Part shown: positions 7,685-16,582 of the stretch, in pieces | How the letters are laid out: each line of letters opens with the position of its first letter | Position numbering within the stretch: position 1 is the first letter of the stretch | Assembly: GCA_036961445.1 (NCBI GenBank) | Contig: JBALVO010000016.1 | Span: 1-43,584 of the forward strand | Length of the DNA: 43,584 nt | Origin: JBALVO01 sp036961445 | Lineage (GTDB): Bacteria > Pseudomonadota > Gammaproteobacteria > Pseudomonadales > Halieaceae | Reading direction: 5' to 3' | Notes under the pieces: model-generated | Told to the model about the DNA's origin: nothing | Database searches by the model: none | Seen by the model: the letters and a program-made list of their open reading frames with translations, nothing else | Translations under genes and position numbers: made by a program

Positions 7685-9511
7685 TCAACGGCCGCGCAGG
7701 AACAGCTTGTCGAGTTCATCCAGGCCCATTTGGGTCCAGGTGGGGCGACCGTGGTTGCACTGTCCGGAACGCTCGGTTTCTTCCATGTCGCGCAACAGGG
7801 CATTCATCTCTGGAATGGTCAGTCGACGATTGGCCCGCACGGAACCGTGGCAAGCCATAGTCGAGAGTATCTCGTCCATATGCGCTTCGATACGTTCGGA
7901 GCTGCCAAACTCAATCAGGTCCGCCAACACATCGCGCAGCAACTGCTCTACATTGGAATCGCGCAAGCTCACGGGAATCTGGCGAATCGCCAGTGCCTCC
8001 TCGCCCACAACATCCACCGCCAGGCCCAATCGCGCAAACAACCCGGTGTGCGCCGCGGCCACTTGCACCTCGCGCTGGCTCACCGCCACCGACTGCGGTA
8101 CCAGCAGGGGCTGGCTGCGTATCCCCTGGGCATCACGGGCTGTTTTCAGGCGTTCGTAGGTGATGCGCTCGTGCGCCGCGTGCATATCCACCAGCACCAG
8201 GCCCTGGGCATTCTCCGCCAGAATATAAATACCTTTGAGTTGCGCCAGGGCATAACCCAGGGGCGGCGCGTCCTCCTGTGCGGCCATCTCAGGCATGGCG
8301 TGCAACTGACCATAACTGCGTACCTGCTCCATCGCCTGCCCAGGCAGTGGTGCATTGGTCGGTCTGTAGCTGCCGAAGCCACCCGTAGCTGCGGGTGCCG
8401 GTGCGCCCCAGGCCAGCCCGGACTGACTGCTTATCTCTCCGGTAGCGGTGTTAATCGCCATACCTTCGCCGTCGGTAAGGGTATGTTCCGGCAACTGGTC
8501 CGCCGGGCGGACGTCTGCCAATGCCCGGTGCAAACTGGAAAAAATAAAATTGTGCACCGCGCGTCCATCGCGAAACCGCACCTCGTGTTTGGTGGGGTGC
8601 ACATTGACATCCACCTGGGCCGGGTCCAACTCCAGATATAAAACAAAGGCCGGATGACGGCCGTGATACAGCACATCCCGATAGGCCTGCTTCACCGCAT
8701 GGGCAATCAACTTGTCGCGAATCACCCGTCCATTAACAAAGAAGTATTGCAGATCCGCCTGGCTGCGCGAGAAGGTGGGCAGCCCCACCCAGCCCCACAA
8801 ACGCAGAGGTGAGACCTCGGACTCAATATAAATCGCCTGCTCCATGAAGGCCGGACCACAGACAGTAGCCACGCGCCGTTGCTGCTCCGCCTGGCTACTA
8901 CCGGGTTTCAGGTTATGTAATACCTTGCCGTTGTGACGCAGGCTAAAGGCCACATCGAAGCGCGACAGGGCGAGGCGTTTCACAACCTCCTCCAGGTGAT
9001 TAAACTCGGTCTTTTCGGTGCGCAGGAATTTGCGCCGGGCCGGGGTGTTAAAGAACAGGTCACGCACTTCTACCGTGGTACCGCGAGGGTGGGGCGCCGG
9101 CTTTACCAGTACCTCCATGTCACGACCCTCGCAGGCGGCGCTGCTGCCCTCACTCCCCTGCTCATTGTCATTGCTGGTTAGCGTCAGGCGCGACACTGAA
9201 CCGATACTCGCCAGGGCCTCGCCGCGAAACCCGAGGCTACACACCTGCTCCAGGTCTTCCAGTGAAGCTATCTTGCTGGTGGCGTGACGGGCCAACGCCA
9301 GCGGCAAATCCTCCGGTGCCATGCCGGCGCCATTGTCGCGAATACGAATCAGTTTGCCACCGCCGGATTCCACATCAATGTCTACCCGGGTAGCGCCGGC
9401 GTCCAAACTGTTTTCCAGCACCTCTTTGACCACCGACGCGGGGCGTTCAACCACTTCACCAGCGGCAATCTGGTTGGCCAGCCGGGAACTGAGCAGATGA
9501 ATTCGGGGCAT
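7685..9511 (-). CDS. mutL: DNA mismatch repair protein MutL, endonuclease-type
   Basis: A 608-aa MutL. The N-terminal GHKL ATPase has ENSLDAG (33-39), DNGAGM (59-64), GFRGEAL (94-100) and DVNVHPTKHEVRF (301-313). A poorly conserved Pro/Ala-rich linker (about 340-415) leads to the dimerisation domain. That domain holds DMHAAHERITYE (442-453), which fits the metal-binding endonuclease motif D-x-H-A-x2-E-x4-E, plus ACHGSVRA (553-560) and CNHGRPT (585-591). E. coli MutL lacks these motifs and relies on MutH, so this protein is predicted to nick DNA itself, as in Pseudomonas. It lies 13 bases after the amidase stop and abuts miaA. Confidence 0.97.
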   Translation of the reverse strand: MPRIHLLSSRLANQIAAGEVVERPASVVKEVLENSLDAGATRVDIDVESGGGKLIRIRDNGAGMAPEDLPLALARHATSKIASLEDLEQVCSLGFRGEALASIGSVSRLTLTSNDNEQGSEGSSAACEGRDMEVLVKPAPHPRGTTVEVRDLFFNTPARRKFLRTEKTEFNHLEEVVKRLALSRFDVAFSLRHNGKVLHNLKPGSSQAEQQRRVATVCGPAFMEQAIYIESEVSPLRLWGWVGLPTFSRSQADLQYFFVNGRVIRDKLIAHAVKQAYRDVLYHGRHPAFVLYLELDPAQVDVNVHPTKHEVRFRDGRAVHNFIFSSLHRALADVRPADQLPEHTLTDGEGMAINTATGEISSQSGLAWGAPAPAATGGFGSYRPTNAPLPGQAMEQVRSYGQLHAMPEMAAQEDAPPLGYALAQLKGIYILAENAQGLVLVDMHAAHERITYERLKTARDAQGIRSQPLLVPQSVAVSQREVQVAAAHTGLFARLGLAVDVVGEEALAIRQIPVSLRDSNVEQLLRDVLADLIEFGSSERIEAHMDEILSTMACHGSVRANRRLTIPEMNALLRDMEETERSGQCNHGRPTWTQMGLDELDKLFLRGR

Positions 9512-9524
9512 GAGGACGCTACTG

Positions 9525-10823
9525 TCAGGTTGTGGGGATGGTCAGTTTCTGGCCCACCCTGATCCTGGAGCCGCTAATACTATTGCGGACTTTGAGGTCA
9601 GACACGGACACATTAAAACGCTGCGCGATGCCCGAGAGTGTATCACCTCTGGCGATGGTGTATTGCTCGCCATTCTGCTGCTTTTGCCAGGCGATCAAGG
9701 TACCCGAGGGGGGATGCGCGAGGAACCAGTCCTTGATTCCCGCATGAATGGCCCTGGCCATTCTTTTCCGGTAGCCGCTGGTGGCCAGTTTTCTTGACTC
9801 ACCGGGGTTGGAAATAAAGCCGGTCTCTACCAGAATCGACGGTATATCCGGAGATTTCAACACCGCAAATCCTGCCTGCTCCACACTTTTTTTGTGCAAC
9901 CTGGCAACAGTGTCCACGTTGCGCAATACCCTGTCACCCAACTTGAGACTGGTATCCAAGGTAGAGGTCATGGACAGGTCGGCCAACACCCCTGCCAGCA
10001 CATCGTCCTTGTCCGACAGGCTCACCCCACCGACCAGGTCAGCGGAGTTCTCCCGTCGCGCCAGATAGCTGGCGGCAGTGCTGGTAGCGCCGCGGGTAGA
10101 CAAAGCATATACCGAGGCACCGTTGGCTTCCTTGCGATTAAAGGCATCGGCATGGATAGAGATAAACAGGTCTGCCTGGCGTTTGCGGGCCAGATCGCGA
10201 CGCCCCTTCAGGCTAACGTAGTAATCACCAGAGCGGATCATCGTGGGACTAAAGCCTTTGTCCGCCTTAAGTAAGGCATTCAATTCCCTGGCGATGGCCA
10301 ACACCACATCCTTTTCACGCAGACGCTTGGGACCCAGCGCCCCGGGATCTTCCCCACCATGCCCGGCATCAATGGCGATAATAATGTTGCGTTTCGCCGA
10401 TTGCTGGACGCTCTTTTTTACCACCGGGGTGATGGTCTGCTGGTCATACAGGTCCAGTACCAGCCGGTCACCGGCTTTTTCATTGGCTTTCAGGGCAAAG
10501 CTGCGAGGATCGACACTGGCACTGATGTCCAGCACCACACGCAGGTCGTCGCCGGCACGCACTCCCGAGCGCACACGTGCCACCGGCGTATCACTGAGTT
10601 TCAACGTGTCCATGCTCGCCTTCAGTGTGGTGTTTTCCAGATCCAGCACAATGCGTCTGGGATTATCCAGCATCATGAGCTTGTGCTCGGCGGGGCCGGT
10701 AAGGTCAAAAACGATACGCGTGTGATCCGGTGCACGCCACAGGCGCACTTCGTGCACTTCCACCGCCCATGCGGGAAATGCTGTCAGCACACCCAGGACC
10801 GCCGCGACCCACGCCCTGCTCAT
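9525..10823 (-). CDS. N-acetylmuramoyl-L-alanine amidase with AMIN and LysM domains (AmiB/AmiC type)
   Basis: A 432-aa exported zinc amidase that cleaves the amide between MurNAc and the stem peptide, used in septal wall splitting. It has a Sec signal peptide (1-20, cleavage after AWA), an AMIN targeting domain (about 22-125), and an Amidase_3 domain with likely zinc ligands H155 (DAGHGG), E170 and H224 (SIHADA) and catalytic E333 (VETGFISN). A C-terminal LysM repeat spans about 388-430. The insertion around ENSADLVGGVSLSDKDDVL is the helix that autoinhibits EnvC/NlpD-activated amidases. The tsaE-amidase-mutL order is the one seen for amiB in enterics; AmiB versus AmiC naming is uncertain. 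Confidence 0.94.
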   Translation of the reverse strand: MSRAWVAAVLGVLTAFPAWAVEVHEVRLWRAPDHTRIVFDLTGPAEHKLMMLDNPRRIVLDLENTTLKASMDTLKLSDTPVARVRSGVRAGDDLRVVLDISASVDPRSFALKANEKAGDRLVLDLYDQQTITPVVKKSVQQSAKRNIIIAIDAGHGGEDPGALGPKRLREKDVVLAIARELNALLKADKGFSPTMIRSGDYYVSLKGRRDLARKRQADLFISIHADAFNRKEANGASVYALSTRGATSTAASYLARRENSADLVGGVSLSDKDDVLAGVLADLSMTSTLDTSLKLGDRVLRNVDTVARLHKKSVEQAGFAVLKSPDIPSILVETGFISNPGESRKLATSGYRKRMARAIHAGIKDWFLAHPPSGTLIAWQKQQNGEQYTIARGDTLSGIAQRFNVSVSDLKVRNSISGSRIRVGQKLTIPTT

Positions 10824-10879
10824 ATCACTTTGCCCACTCTGTCTTTTGCTTGCTGTCTGTTATTTATTGTCATTTGAGC

Positions 10880-11359
10880 CTAAGGAGCCTCTGGGTTCTG
10901 CATACGCGCTATCACGGCATTCCCCAACGCCGTCGTCGCACTAAATGCCAGAGCGCGCCCCAAACCCTGCTGCTCTATGGTAATCACTAAATCTGCCGGG
11001 GGCAAAACTCCCTTGCCGCGCTCCGACCATTCCACCAGGCATATCGACTCATCGTCGAAATAGTCGCGAATCCCCATGAACTCCAGCTCTTGTGGATCAC
11101 CCAGGCGATACAGATCAAAGTGATACACCTGCCACTCGCCCAGTTGATAGGGTTCCACCAGGGTGTAGGTGGGACTCTTCACCGCACCCGTATGTCCCAG
11201 GGACTGAATAAAACCCCGGGACAGCGTGGTTTTACCCATGCCCAGCTCACCGCGCAAAAACACGATCAATCCCGGCTCGCAGGCTGCGGCCAGTTGCGCT
11301 CCGCAGGCCACCATGGAGGCCTCATCCGGCGCGATAATATCCAGTTGGCCAGTTGTCAT
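10880..11359 (-). CDS. tsaE: TsaE, ATPase for tRNA t6A synthesis
   Basis: A 159-aa P-loop ATPase that works with TsaB and TsaD to complete N6-threonylcarbamoyladenosine at position 37 of ANN-decoding tRNAs. The Walker A motif GELGMGKTT is at residues 37-45. The family segments KSPTYTLVEPY and the DLYRLGDPQELEFMG block follow, and VEWSERG lies near the C-terminus. The ATG at 11359 overlaps the nnr TGA by four bases (ATGA), so the two are translationally coupled, the same arrangement as yjeF-tsaE in E. coli. Confidence 0.96.
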   Translation of the reverse strand: MTTGQLDIIAPDEASMVACGAQLAAACEPGLIVFLRGELGMGKTTLSRGFIQSLGHTGAVKSPTYTLVEPYQLGEWQVYHFDLYRLGDPQELEFMGIRDYFDDESICLVEWSERGKGVLPPADLVITIEQQGLGRALAFSATTALGNAVIARMQNPEAP

Positions 11360-12837
11360 CCCAGCAGTGCACGCATCTCGGGGATCAGGTCAGTGGCCGC
11401 CAGGCCACGCTGACCATCCTGTGCGGCGATGTCCGCTGCGGCGCCATGCAGGCATACGCCAAGTGCAGCGGCGTCCAGCAGTGGCATATGCTGCGCCAAT
11501 AACGATCCAATCACACCGCTTAGCACATCGCCCATGCCGCCGCTGGCCATACCGGGATTGCCGTAATCACTCAACAACAACTGTCCACTCCCGGCAATCA
11601 AACTGCCGTTCCCTTTTAAAACCACCACGCCACCGTAGCGTTGCTGCAGGGCACGCGCCGCAGCAAACCGGTCCGACTCGATCTCACTGGTGCTAACACC
11701 CAACAGTCGGGCGGCCTCACCGGGATGGGGCGTCAGCACCCAATTATCGCGCCGCAGGTTCGGTAACAGGCTGCCGCCAGCTAGCAGGTTCAAACCATCG
11801 GCATCCAGTAGCATGGGTTTACCGCTGGCAGCAGCCAGTTGCAATAGATGCTCCGACCAGGGCGACTGACCCAGTCCAGGCCCCACCACCAACACATCGG
11901 CGGCGGCCAGTAACGGCGCAAAATCATCGCCAGAGCTCACCGCTAACGGCATGACTTCCGGTATGCGCGCCACCAGGGCGGCAACATGCTCCGGGCGGGT
12001 AGCAACACGCACCAGTCCGGCGCCACACCGCAATGCCGCTTCGGCGGCCATGGCTGCGGCACCAGCCATTCCGTAATCACCACCGACGATCAGCACGGTG
12101 CCATACAAACCCTTGTGAGCCGTCACCGGGCGCGCTGGCAGGCGCTCCAATAAGGGCTCCAACTCCAGGCGCTGACAATCAGCCGGAACACGCGAATAAA
12201 CCTCCGGCGGTACACCAAGATCAGAAAACTGCACAGCACCGGTATAATCTGCCGCGTCCAGGGTAAACAAACCCCGCTTCAGTCCGATAAAGGTAACGGT
12301 AAGATCAGCGCGTACCGCCGCGCCCAACACTTTTCCGGTATCGGCACAAAGCCCTGAGGGTATATCCACCGCCAACACAGGCGCGCCACTGGCATTTATA
12401 GCCACAATCGCCTCGCGGTAGTCACCGCGGACGTCACCGCCCAGGCCGGTGCCCAACAGCGCATCTACAATCACTCCCACCGACATTAATGGCGCATCTT
12501 CCAGCGGCACAATCACAACGCCGTTAGCCAGCGCCTGCTGTCTCGCCAACAGTGCATCACCAGTAATTTTGTCGGGGTCGCCGATTTGCAGTACGGTTAC
12601 CCCAATGCCACGCTTGTGCGCCAGATCGGCCAGCAAAAAGCCATCACCGCCATTGTTGCCGGTGCCGCACAGCACCTGAATACACTCCGGGTTGGGCCAG
12701 ATATCCAGCAAACAACGAAATGTGGCAGTTGCTGCGCGCGACATCAAGGTGATACCCGGGATGTCATAGTCGTCGATAGCGCAGCGATCCAAATCGCGGG
12801 TCTGCTGCGCGGTGTACAGATTTTCGGTTCCCAACAT
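11356..12837 (-). CDS. nnr: Bifunctional NAD(P)HX epimerase/dehydratase
   Basis: Repairs hydrated NADH/NADPH. The N-terminal YjeF_N epimerase domain (about 1-215) has the signature GTGNNGGDG (58-66). The C-terminal ADP/ATP-dependent dehydratase (about 225-490, ribokinase fold) contains GTVLIVGGDYGMAGA, LTPHPGEAARLLG and SGGMGDVLSG. I chose the ATG at 12837 (493 aa), which starts MLGTENLYTAQQTRDLD. A TTG 36 bases upstream would add a hydrophobic dozen residues not expected in the family. It is the first gene of the long minus-strand array and diverges from queG with 85 bases between starts. Confidence 0.94.
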   Translation of the reverse strand: MLGTENLYTAQQTRDLDRCAIDDYDIPGITLMSRAATATFRCLLDIWPNPECIQVLCGTGNNGGDGFLLADLAHKRGIGVTVLQIGDPDKITGDALLARQQALANGVVIVPLEDAPLMSVGVIVDALLGTGLGGDVRGDYREAIVAINASGAPVLAVDIPSGLCADTGKVLGAAVRADLTVTFIGLKRGLFTLDAADYTGAVQFSDLGVPPEVYSRVPADCQRLELEPLLERLPARPVTAHKGLYGTVLIVGGDYGMAGAAAMAAEAALRCGAGLVRVATRPEHVAALVARIPEVMPLAVSSGDDFAPLLAAADVLVVGPGLGQSPWSEHLLQLAAASGKPMLLDADGLNLLAGGSLLPNLRRDNWVLTPHPGEAARLLGVSTSEIESDRFAAARALQQRYGGVVVLKGNGSLIAGSGQLLLSDYGNPGMASGGMGDVLSGVIGSLLAQHMPLLDAAALGVCLHGAAADIAAQDGQRGLAATDLIPEMRALLG

Positions 12838-12922
12838 TTGCTCACTTGCCTTAATAAAGAAGTACACAGCCAACCAAGTTCTGTCAGAATTATACCCACA
12901 TGTATTGCATCGCGGTCCTGAT

Positions 12923-14005
12923 TTGTCCCAAGAACTTACATTGCAGCAACAACAAGCCCTGATAGCACAAATCCGGCAGTGGGCAATCGAGCTTGGATTT
13001 CAGCAGGTAGGCATCACCGATGTAGACCTGGGACAGCATGAGGGCTACCTGCAGAAGTGGCTGGATGCCGGCTTTCACGGCAGTATGGATTACATGGCGC
13101 GCCACGGTAACAAGCGTTCACGACCCGACGAGCTGGTGCCGGGAACCTGCCGTGTACTGTCCTTACGCATGGACTACCTGGCGCAGGACACTCAACCACT
13201 GGAGGTGCTGGCCTCACCGGATAAAGCCTATATTTCTCGCTACACCCTGGGCAGGGACTACCATAAGCTGATTCGCAAACGTTTATCGCTACTGGCTAAA
13301 CGTATTGCCCAGGAAGCCGGCGGCGGGCAGTATCGAGCCTTTGTCGACAGTGCGCCAATACTCGAACGAGCAGTGGCCGAGCAGGCGGGACTGGGCTGGA
13401 TCGCCAAGAACGCCATGTTGATCAACGCCGAGGCGGGGTCCTGGTTCTTCCTGGGAGAGATCTATACAGACCTGCCGTTGCCAGTGGATGTGCCGCAACA
13501 CACCAAGCACTGCGGAACCTGCACTGCCTGCCTGGAGATCTGCCCAACGGATGCATTTACCGGGCCCTATGAACTCGATGCGCGTAAATGCATTTCCTAT
13601 CTCACTATTGAGCACAAAGGCAGCATCGACCCTGCCCTGCGACCACTGATGGGGAATCGTATTTTTGGCTGCGATGACTGTCAGCTGGTCTGTCCCTGGA
13701 ATAAATTCGCCAGTCCCACTGCCGAGAAGGATTTTCAGCCCAGACACGAACTGGCCGATGCGCAGTTGGTTGATCTATTTTTGTGGGACGAGGACACCTT
13801 CCTGACTAAAACCGAGGGCTCGGCGATACGTCGTATCGGTTACGAACGCTGGCTGCGCAACCTGGCGGTGGCGCTGGGGAATGCACCCTCATCGGGATCG
13901 ATCATTGATGCGCTGGAGTCCAGGCGGGAATTTGCTTCGGAACTGGTGCGCGAGCATGTGACATGGGCTCTGCTACAGCATGGGCAGGCCGCTAGTCCAG
14001 CTTGA
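12923..14005 (+). CDS. queG: Epoxyqueuosine reductase
   Basis: A cobalamin-dependent iron-sulfur enzyme that performs the last step of queuosine synthesis on tRNA. The 360-aa product contains FQQVGITDVDLG near the N-terminus, SRYTLGRDYHK (105-115), and two ferredoxin-like clusters: C197/C200/C203/C207 in CGTCTACLEICP and C250/C253/C257 in CDDCQLVCPWN. The open frame extends upstream, but those residues overlap the divergent nnr gene. The TTG at 12923 gives MSQELTLQQQQ, which aligns with the known N-terminus; no clear ribosome site precedes it, so TTG codons at 12905 or 12941 remain possible. Its end overlaps orn convergently by 14 bases. Confidence 0.94.
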   Translation: MSQELTLQQQQALIAQIRQWAIELGFQQVGITDVDLGQHEGYLQKWLDAGFHGSMDYMARHGNKRSRPDELVPGTCRVLSLRMDYLAQDTQPLEVLASPDKAYISRYTLGRDYHKLIRKRLSLLAKRIAQEAGGGQYRAFVDSAPILERAVAEQAGLGWIAKNAMLINAEAGSWFFLGEIYTDLPLPVDVPQHTKHCGTCTACLEICPTDAFTGPYELDARKCISYLTIEHKGSIDPALRPLMGNRIFGCDDCQLVCPWNKFASPTAEKDFQPRHELADAQLVDLFLWDEDTFLTKTEGSAIRRIGYERWLRNLAVALGNAPSSGSIIDALESRREFASELVREHVTWALLQHGQAASPA

Positions 14006-14537
14006 GGAAATGCTCGCGGTAATAGCGCATTTCATCGATTGACTCGCGAACATCATCCAGCGCCTGGTGCGTCCCGGCCTTGGTAAATCCGGCCTCCAGC
14101 TGCGGGCACCACCGCTGCATCAGGATCTTCAAGGTACTGACATCCAGATTGCGGTAATGAAAAAAGGTCTCCAGCTGCGGCATGTGCCTGACCATAAAAC
14201 GCCGGTCCTGGCCAATGCTATTGCCGCACATCGGAGAAACACCAGCCGGCACCCATTGTTGCAAGAACGCCAGTGTTTCATCGGTGGCGCTTTGTTCGTT
14301 GTATTGGCTGGCCTTGACTCGATCCACCAGACCGGACTGATTGTGGTGGGTGGTGTTCCACTCATCCATAGCCGCGAGACGCGCATCGCTCTGGTGCAGC
14401 GCAATAACCGGGCCTTCGGCCAGGGTATTAAGGTCAGTGTCCGTGACAATGGTGGCGATTTCGATGATGACATCCTGGTCGGGCTCCAGGCCGGTCATCT
14501 CTAGATCTACCCATATCAGGTTGCTGGCATTCTGCAT
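13992..14537 (-). CDS. orn: Oligoribonuclease
   Basis: A 181-aa DEDDh 3'-5' exonuclease that degrades RNA dinucleotides, including pGpG from c-di-GMP turnover. The acidic residues are visible: D11 and E13 in WVDLEMTGLEPD, the central Asp in CGNSIGQDRRF, and the C-terminal HQALDDVRES block supplying His and Asp. I chose the ATG at 14537 (MQNASNLIWVDLE), preceded by AAAGGACAGG, which gives the standard length. The frame remains open a further 80 codons upstream but that part is antisense to rsgA. Divergent from rsgA, as in E. coli. Confidence 0.97.
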   Translation of the reverse strand: MQNASNLIWVDLEMTGLEPDQDVIIEIATIVTDTDLNTLAEGPVIALHQSDARLAAMDEWNTTHHNQSGLVDRVKASQYNEQSATDETLAFLQQWVPAGVSPMCGNSIGQDRRFMVRHMPQLETFFHYRNLDVSTLKILMQRWCPQLEAGFTKAGTHQALDDVRESIDEMRYYREHFLKLD

Positions 14538-14621
14538 AAGAGGCCTGTCCTTTAAAGCTACAATAGGCGCAGTGTAACAAATTGCCTCGACAGGCATAGC
14601 CTGTGACCCAATAATGAGAGC

Positions 14622-15635
14622 ATGAGCAAACGCAAATTGAGCCGGCAACAAGCCTGGCGCATCGAAAAAATCCAGGACGAACGCGCCAAGCGCGCCGCCC
14701 GCCGCGATACAGAGGCAGAGCAAGCGCTCACCGGCGGTGAACTGGGTCCGGAGCGAGAGGGCCTGATTGTCGCCCACTATGGCACCCAGGTAGCGGTAGA
14801 GTCAGAGCCGGGCGTCAGCCAGCGCTGTCATTTGCGCGCCAATGTAGAGGGCCTGGTAACGGGTGACCGGGTCGTCTGGTGCGAGGGTGATCCGGTAGGT
14901 GTAGTCGTCGCGCAACTGGAGCGCGATAGCGTGCTGTCACGACCAGATCCCTACGGCAAACTCAAAGCCGTCGCTGCCAATATCGACCAGATCATCCTGG
15001 TTATCGCCCCCTTCCCCGAACCCCACGCCAACCTGATCGATCGCTACCTGGTTGCCGCCGAAACGGTAGATATTGAGCCGGTGATCCTGCTCAACAAAAT
15101 GGATCTGCTGGAAGGCGATCCCACGCTGCAGCAGAAAATGGCCGAGCTACTCGACATTTATCCCGCACTGGGCTATCGCGTTCTCTACACGTCAATCACC
15201 CAGGGCGGACTGCAGGAATTGCACGCTGCACTGAGTGAACGCACCAGTGTGCTCGTCGGGCAATCCGGTGTGGGAAAATCATCGCTGGTAAATGTGCTGT
15301 TACCGGATGCGGACCTGCGTGTCGGCGCTTTGTCACAGAGCACACAAAAAGGTACGCACACGACCACTACAGCCCAGTTATTTCACCTGACCTGCGGCGG
15401 CAGTCTCATCGATTCTCCGGGGATCCGCGAGTTTGGACTGTGGCATATGAGTAAAGAACAGGTAGAGCAGGGTTTTCGCGAGCTTCGACCCATTCTTGGA
15501 ACCTGCAAATTCCGCGATTGCCAACACGAGCAGGAGCCCGGATGCGCGATTCTGGGAGCGGTTGAAGCCGGGCAGATTACAGAGCGACGGCTGGATAGTT
15601 TTCGGCGGATTGTCGCCAGTCTGGACGATTATTAA
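14622..15635 (+). CDS. rsgA: RsgA, ribosome small-subunit assembly GTPase
   Basis: A 337-aa circularly permuted GTPase that checks late 30S maturation. The N-terminus is basic (MSKRKLSRQQAWRIEKIQ), followed by an OB fold. The permuted G motifs appear in the order G4 NKMD (158-161), G1 GQSGVGKSS (213-221), G3 DSPG (264-267). The C-terminal zinc knuckle has C295, C300, H302 and C308 (CKFRDCQHEQEPGC). The ATG at 14622 is preceded by a GAGAG. The divergent orn-rsgA pair and psd downstream reproduce the E. coli neighbourhood, though psd here is convergent. Confidence 0.97.
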   Translation: MSKRKLSRQQAWRIEKIQDERAKRAARRDTEAEQALTGGELGPEREGLIVAHYGTQVAVESEPGVSQRCHLRANVEGLVTGDRVVWCEGDPVGVVVAQLERDSVLSRPDPYGKLKAVAANIDQIILVIAPFPEPHANLIDRYLVAAETVDIEPVILLNKMDLLEGDPTLQQKMAELLDIYPALGYRVLYTSITQGGLQELHAALSERTSVLVGQSGVGKSSLVNVLLPDADLRVGALSQSTQKGTHTTTTAQLFHLTCGGSLIDSPGIREFGLWHMSKEQVEQGFRELRPILGTCKFRDCQHEQEPGCAILGAVEAGQITERRLDSFRRIVASLDDY

Positions 15636-15679
15636 TTGCGGTTTGTGGCGCGGGAACGGATGGCTGGACACGCCACGCA

Positions 15680-16534
15680 TCACCCCTTGAGACGCGCTGC
15701 CAATTTTTCGCCCATGCAGGTAGCAGAGCCAGGCTCATAGCCAGCCTCCCAGGCTATTGCATTCTCGGGAAATAACAAAATAACCGTAGAGCCCAACATA
15801 AAACGACCCATTTCGGCGCCCTTGTCCAGTGACACTGGCTGTGGCACGTCGACGAAATCGGTGACCACCGGGAGCCGCGGCGGCGGCGCTACCTGGCCAG
15901 ACCACACGGTTTCAATACCGGCGACCACCATGGCACCTACCAGAATCATCGCCACGGGGCCAACATCCGTATCGAAGTGACACACCAGACGCTCATTGCG
16001 AGCAAACAATCGATCCACGTTCTGCGCGGTAACCCCATTGACTGAATACAATTGACCAGGAACATAGGTGGTTGCGGTCAGGCGTCCGGCCAGGGGCATA
16101 TGCACCCGATGGTAGTCCTTGGGGGAGAGATAAATAGTCGTGAATTGACCGCCGTTAAACAACGCAGCGCGCACCTCATCACCCCCCAGTAAGTCAGCGG
16201 CACTGAAGTAGCGCCCCTTCGCCTGAAATAGCAAACCTGACTCAATAGTACCCATCTGGCTGATGGCACCATCGGCCGGGCAGACGATATCTGCGTCGGC
16301 AATGGGCCTCGCGCCGTCGCGCAGGGGCCGGGTAAAAAATTCGTTGAAGTTGGCATAGCGCTCCGGGTCCGATTGCTCTGCTTCGTCCATATTCACGTCG
16401 AAATGACTGATAAACTGGCGTATCACCCAGTTTTTTAGTCCGACAGGTTGACGCAGATCAGCCAACCATCCGGTGCAGCGCGACAGCAAATGCTGCGGTA
16501 CGATATGCTGAAAGAATATGAAAAGTTTGTCCAT
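15680..16534 (-). CDS. psd: Phosphatidylserine decarboxylase proenzyme
   Basis: A 284-aa membrane-associated enzyme converting phosphatidylserine to phosphatidylethanolamine. The self-cleavage site LGST is at 247-250; cleavage between G248 and S249 turns the serine into the pyruvoyl group on the small alpha chain. D88 in CPADG and the YHRVH block (141-145) fit the Asp-His-Ser triad used for autoprocessing. I chose the ATG at 16534 (MDKLFIFFQHIVPQH), the usual family start; the longer upstream frame is antisense to the next gene. It diverges from the exported protein gene at 16583 with a 48-base gap. Confidence 0.96.
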   Translation of the reverse strand: MDKLFIFFQHIVPQHLLSRCTGWLADLRQPVGLKNWVIRQFISHFDVNMDEAEQSDPERYANFNEFFTRPLRDGARPIADADIVCPADGAISQMGTIESGLLFQAKGRYFSAADLLGGDEVRAALFNGGQFTTIYLSPKDYHRVHMPLAGRLTATTYVPGQLYSVNGVTAQNVDRLFARNERLVCHFDTDVGPVAMILVGAMVVAGIETVWSGQVAPPPRLPVVTDFVDVPQPVSLDKGAEMGRFMLGSTVILLFPENAIAWEAGYEPGSATCMGEKLAARLKG

Positions 16535-16582
16535 GGCGGCTAGTGTAGCGCTTAACGACGCAAAAGTGGGTAGTTCTGCATT

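Noticed and set aside
7580..8641. Long plus-strand frame of 353 codons opposite miaA/mutL
   Set aside because: A shadow of the minus-strand genes; GC-rich third positions keep antisense frames open. No family motif.
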